Shown here: positions 13,115 through 13,743 of the stretch, piece after piece
How the letters are laid out: each line of letters opens with the position of its first letter
Numbering within the stretch: the first letter of the stretch is position 1
NCBI GenBank assembly: GCA_023391425.1
Contig: JAEWAX010000137.1
Span: forward strand, 1 to 13,743
Direction: 5' to 3'
Length of the DNA stretch: 13,743 nucleotides
Source of the DNA: Bacillota bacterium
GTDB taxonomy: Bacteria > Bacillota > Clostridia > Acetivibrionales > DSM-1351
Program-made: the position numbers and the translations under genes
The notes under the pieces: model-generated
What the model saw: the letters and a program-made list of their open reading frames with translations, nothing else
The model's database searches: none
What the model was told of the DNA's origin: nothing

Positions 13115-13743
13115 TTGAGTGATATAAATTTAAAAAGCCCAGAGGTTCAGATTCGAGAAGTCCGTCTGGGGTCAATTACTGGATTTGAAGGGACAGCTGG
13201 AGAACTTGTAAAATGTGCAAGGTCGGGAAATCTAAAAGATAGTACAAGAAGTTTTAGCCAATGTATGGGCTGCAGCTCAGGAAATGCATTTTGCCAACTT
13301 TCAATGATTAAAGATGCAGCGATAATTAATCATGCACCTGTAGGCTGTTCAGGAGATTTTTTCGGATTTAATTTTGTATATAGAGTTGGGCAAATGGAAA
13401 GAGATTTGCCTCCAGTTACAGGAAGATACTTCAATACAAATATAGAAGAGAAAGACACGATATTTGGGGCCACACAAAAACTTGAAGCAACGGTACGTGA
13501 GGTTTATGAAAGAGTAAAACCCAATGCTATATTTATAACCACTTCCTGTGCATCAGCAATTATTGGAGATGATGTAGAATCTGTTGCAAATGACTTGACT
13601 CAGGAACTTGGTATACCTGTGGTTGGTTGCTATTGCGAAGGTTTTAGATCTAAGATATGGACTACGGGTTTTGATTCTGCATACCATTCAATTGTCAGAA
13701 AAATAGTAAAGCCACCAAGGAAAAAAACAAATAAAGTTAATAT
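13115..13743 (+). CDS. NifD-like catalytic subunit, first 209 codons (runs off the right edge)
   Basis: It starts at TTG 13115, 8 nt after AAGGAG (13101-13106); no ATG/GTG fits better. The first part carries CMGCSS (Cys50, Cys53), Cys60, then IKDAAIINHAPVGC (Cys78, the NifD alpha-Cys88 position) and ITTSCASAIIGDDV (Cys145, the alpha-Cys154 position). These would ligate a P-cluster-like cluster. The later motif CEGFRSKIWTTGFDS aligns with nitrogenase CEGFRGVSQSLGHH: alpha-Gln191 is replaced by Trp182 and alpha-His195 by Phe186. Those two residues are invariant in Mo, V and Fe nitrogenases, so N2 reduction is unlikely. It fits a methylthio-alkane reductase MarD-like or another group of nitrogenase-like subunits. 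The C-terminal cofactor ligands lie outside the window. Confidence 0.88.
   Translation, partial: MSDINLKSPEVQIREVRLGSITGFEGTAGELVKCARSGNLKDSTRSFSQCMGCSSGNAFCQLSMIKDAAIINHAPVGCSGDFFGFNFVYRVGQMERDLPPVTGRYFNTNIEEKDTIFGATQKLEATVREVYERVKPNAIFITTSCASAIIGDDVESVANDLTQELGIPVVGCYCEGFRSKIWTTGFDSAYHSIVRKIVKPPRKKTNKVN

Noticed and set aside
1..13743. CRISPR array, tRNA or rRNA genes
   Set aside because: No regularly spaced direct repeats and no tRNA- or rRNA-like sequence were seen; the three 55-nt repeats are kilobases or hundreds of bases apart and divergent.

Overview
The window looks like a low-GC, strictly anaerobic member of the Clostridia. The base composition is AT-rich, ribosome binding sites are strong (GGAGG type) with frequent TTG starts, the order ylxM-ffh-rpsP-khpA-rimM-trmD is the Firmicutes one, and an EtfA carries an N-terminal 2x[4Fe-4S] ferredoxin domain. 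This placement is inferred from sequence reading only.

Region 1 (1-2393). An OPT-family oligopeptide/metal-chelate transporter on the minus strand runs off the left edge, reading from a TTG at 901. A 700-nt AT-rich divergent spacer with several palindromes follows. Then comes a plus-strand NYN (PIN-like) ribonuclease-type protein with a C-terminal OST-HTH/LOTUS domain.

Region 2 (2400-6341). The conserved protein-targeting and translation block: a good sigma-A promoter, ylxM, ffh, rpsP, khpA, rimM and trmD, closed by a strong intrinsic terminator. The usual next gene, rplS, is absent. Two spacers here carry copies of a ~55-nt repeat; a third copy lies in the nitrogenase-like operon.

Region 3 (6342-9848). 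An acyl-CoA dehydrogenase, EtfB (bifurcating-type motif) and a ferredoxin-fused EtfA. This is the layout of electron-bifurcating enoyl-CoA reductases such as the caffeyl-CoA or butyryl-CoA type.

Region 4 (9849-13743). A regulated accessory operon: a long promoter/leader region, a YezD/DUF2292 small protein (family linked to sulfur assimilation), a terminator/attenuator hairpin, a NifB-like radical SAM protein, a ~160-nt structured spacer, a stand-alone NifX/NifB-C domain protein, a NifH-like Fe protein, and the first 209 codons of a NifD-like subunit. The NifH-like protein keeps all key residues. The NifD-like subunit has W and F where nitrogenase has the invariant Gln191 and His195, so it is probably not an N2-fixing nitrogenase. 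With the YezD neighbour, the best hypothesis is a methylthio-alkane-reductase (Mar)-like or related nitrogenase-like reductase used for sulfur salvage. NifB-like would build the cofactor, NifX-like would carry it, NifH-like would deliver electrons and the D(K) subunits would hold the active site. The neighbouring bifurcating Etf complex could in principle help supply low-potential electrons, but this is speculative.
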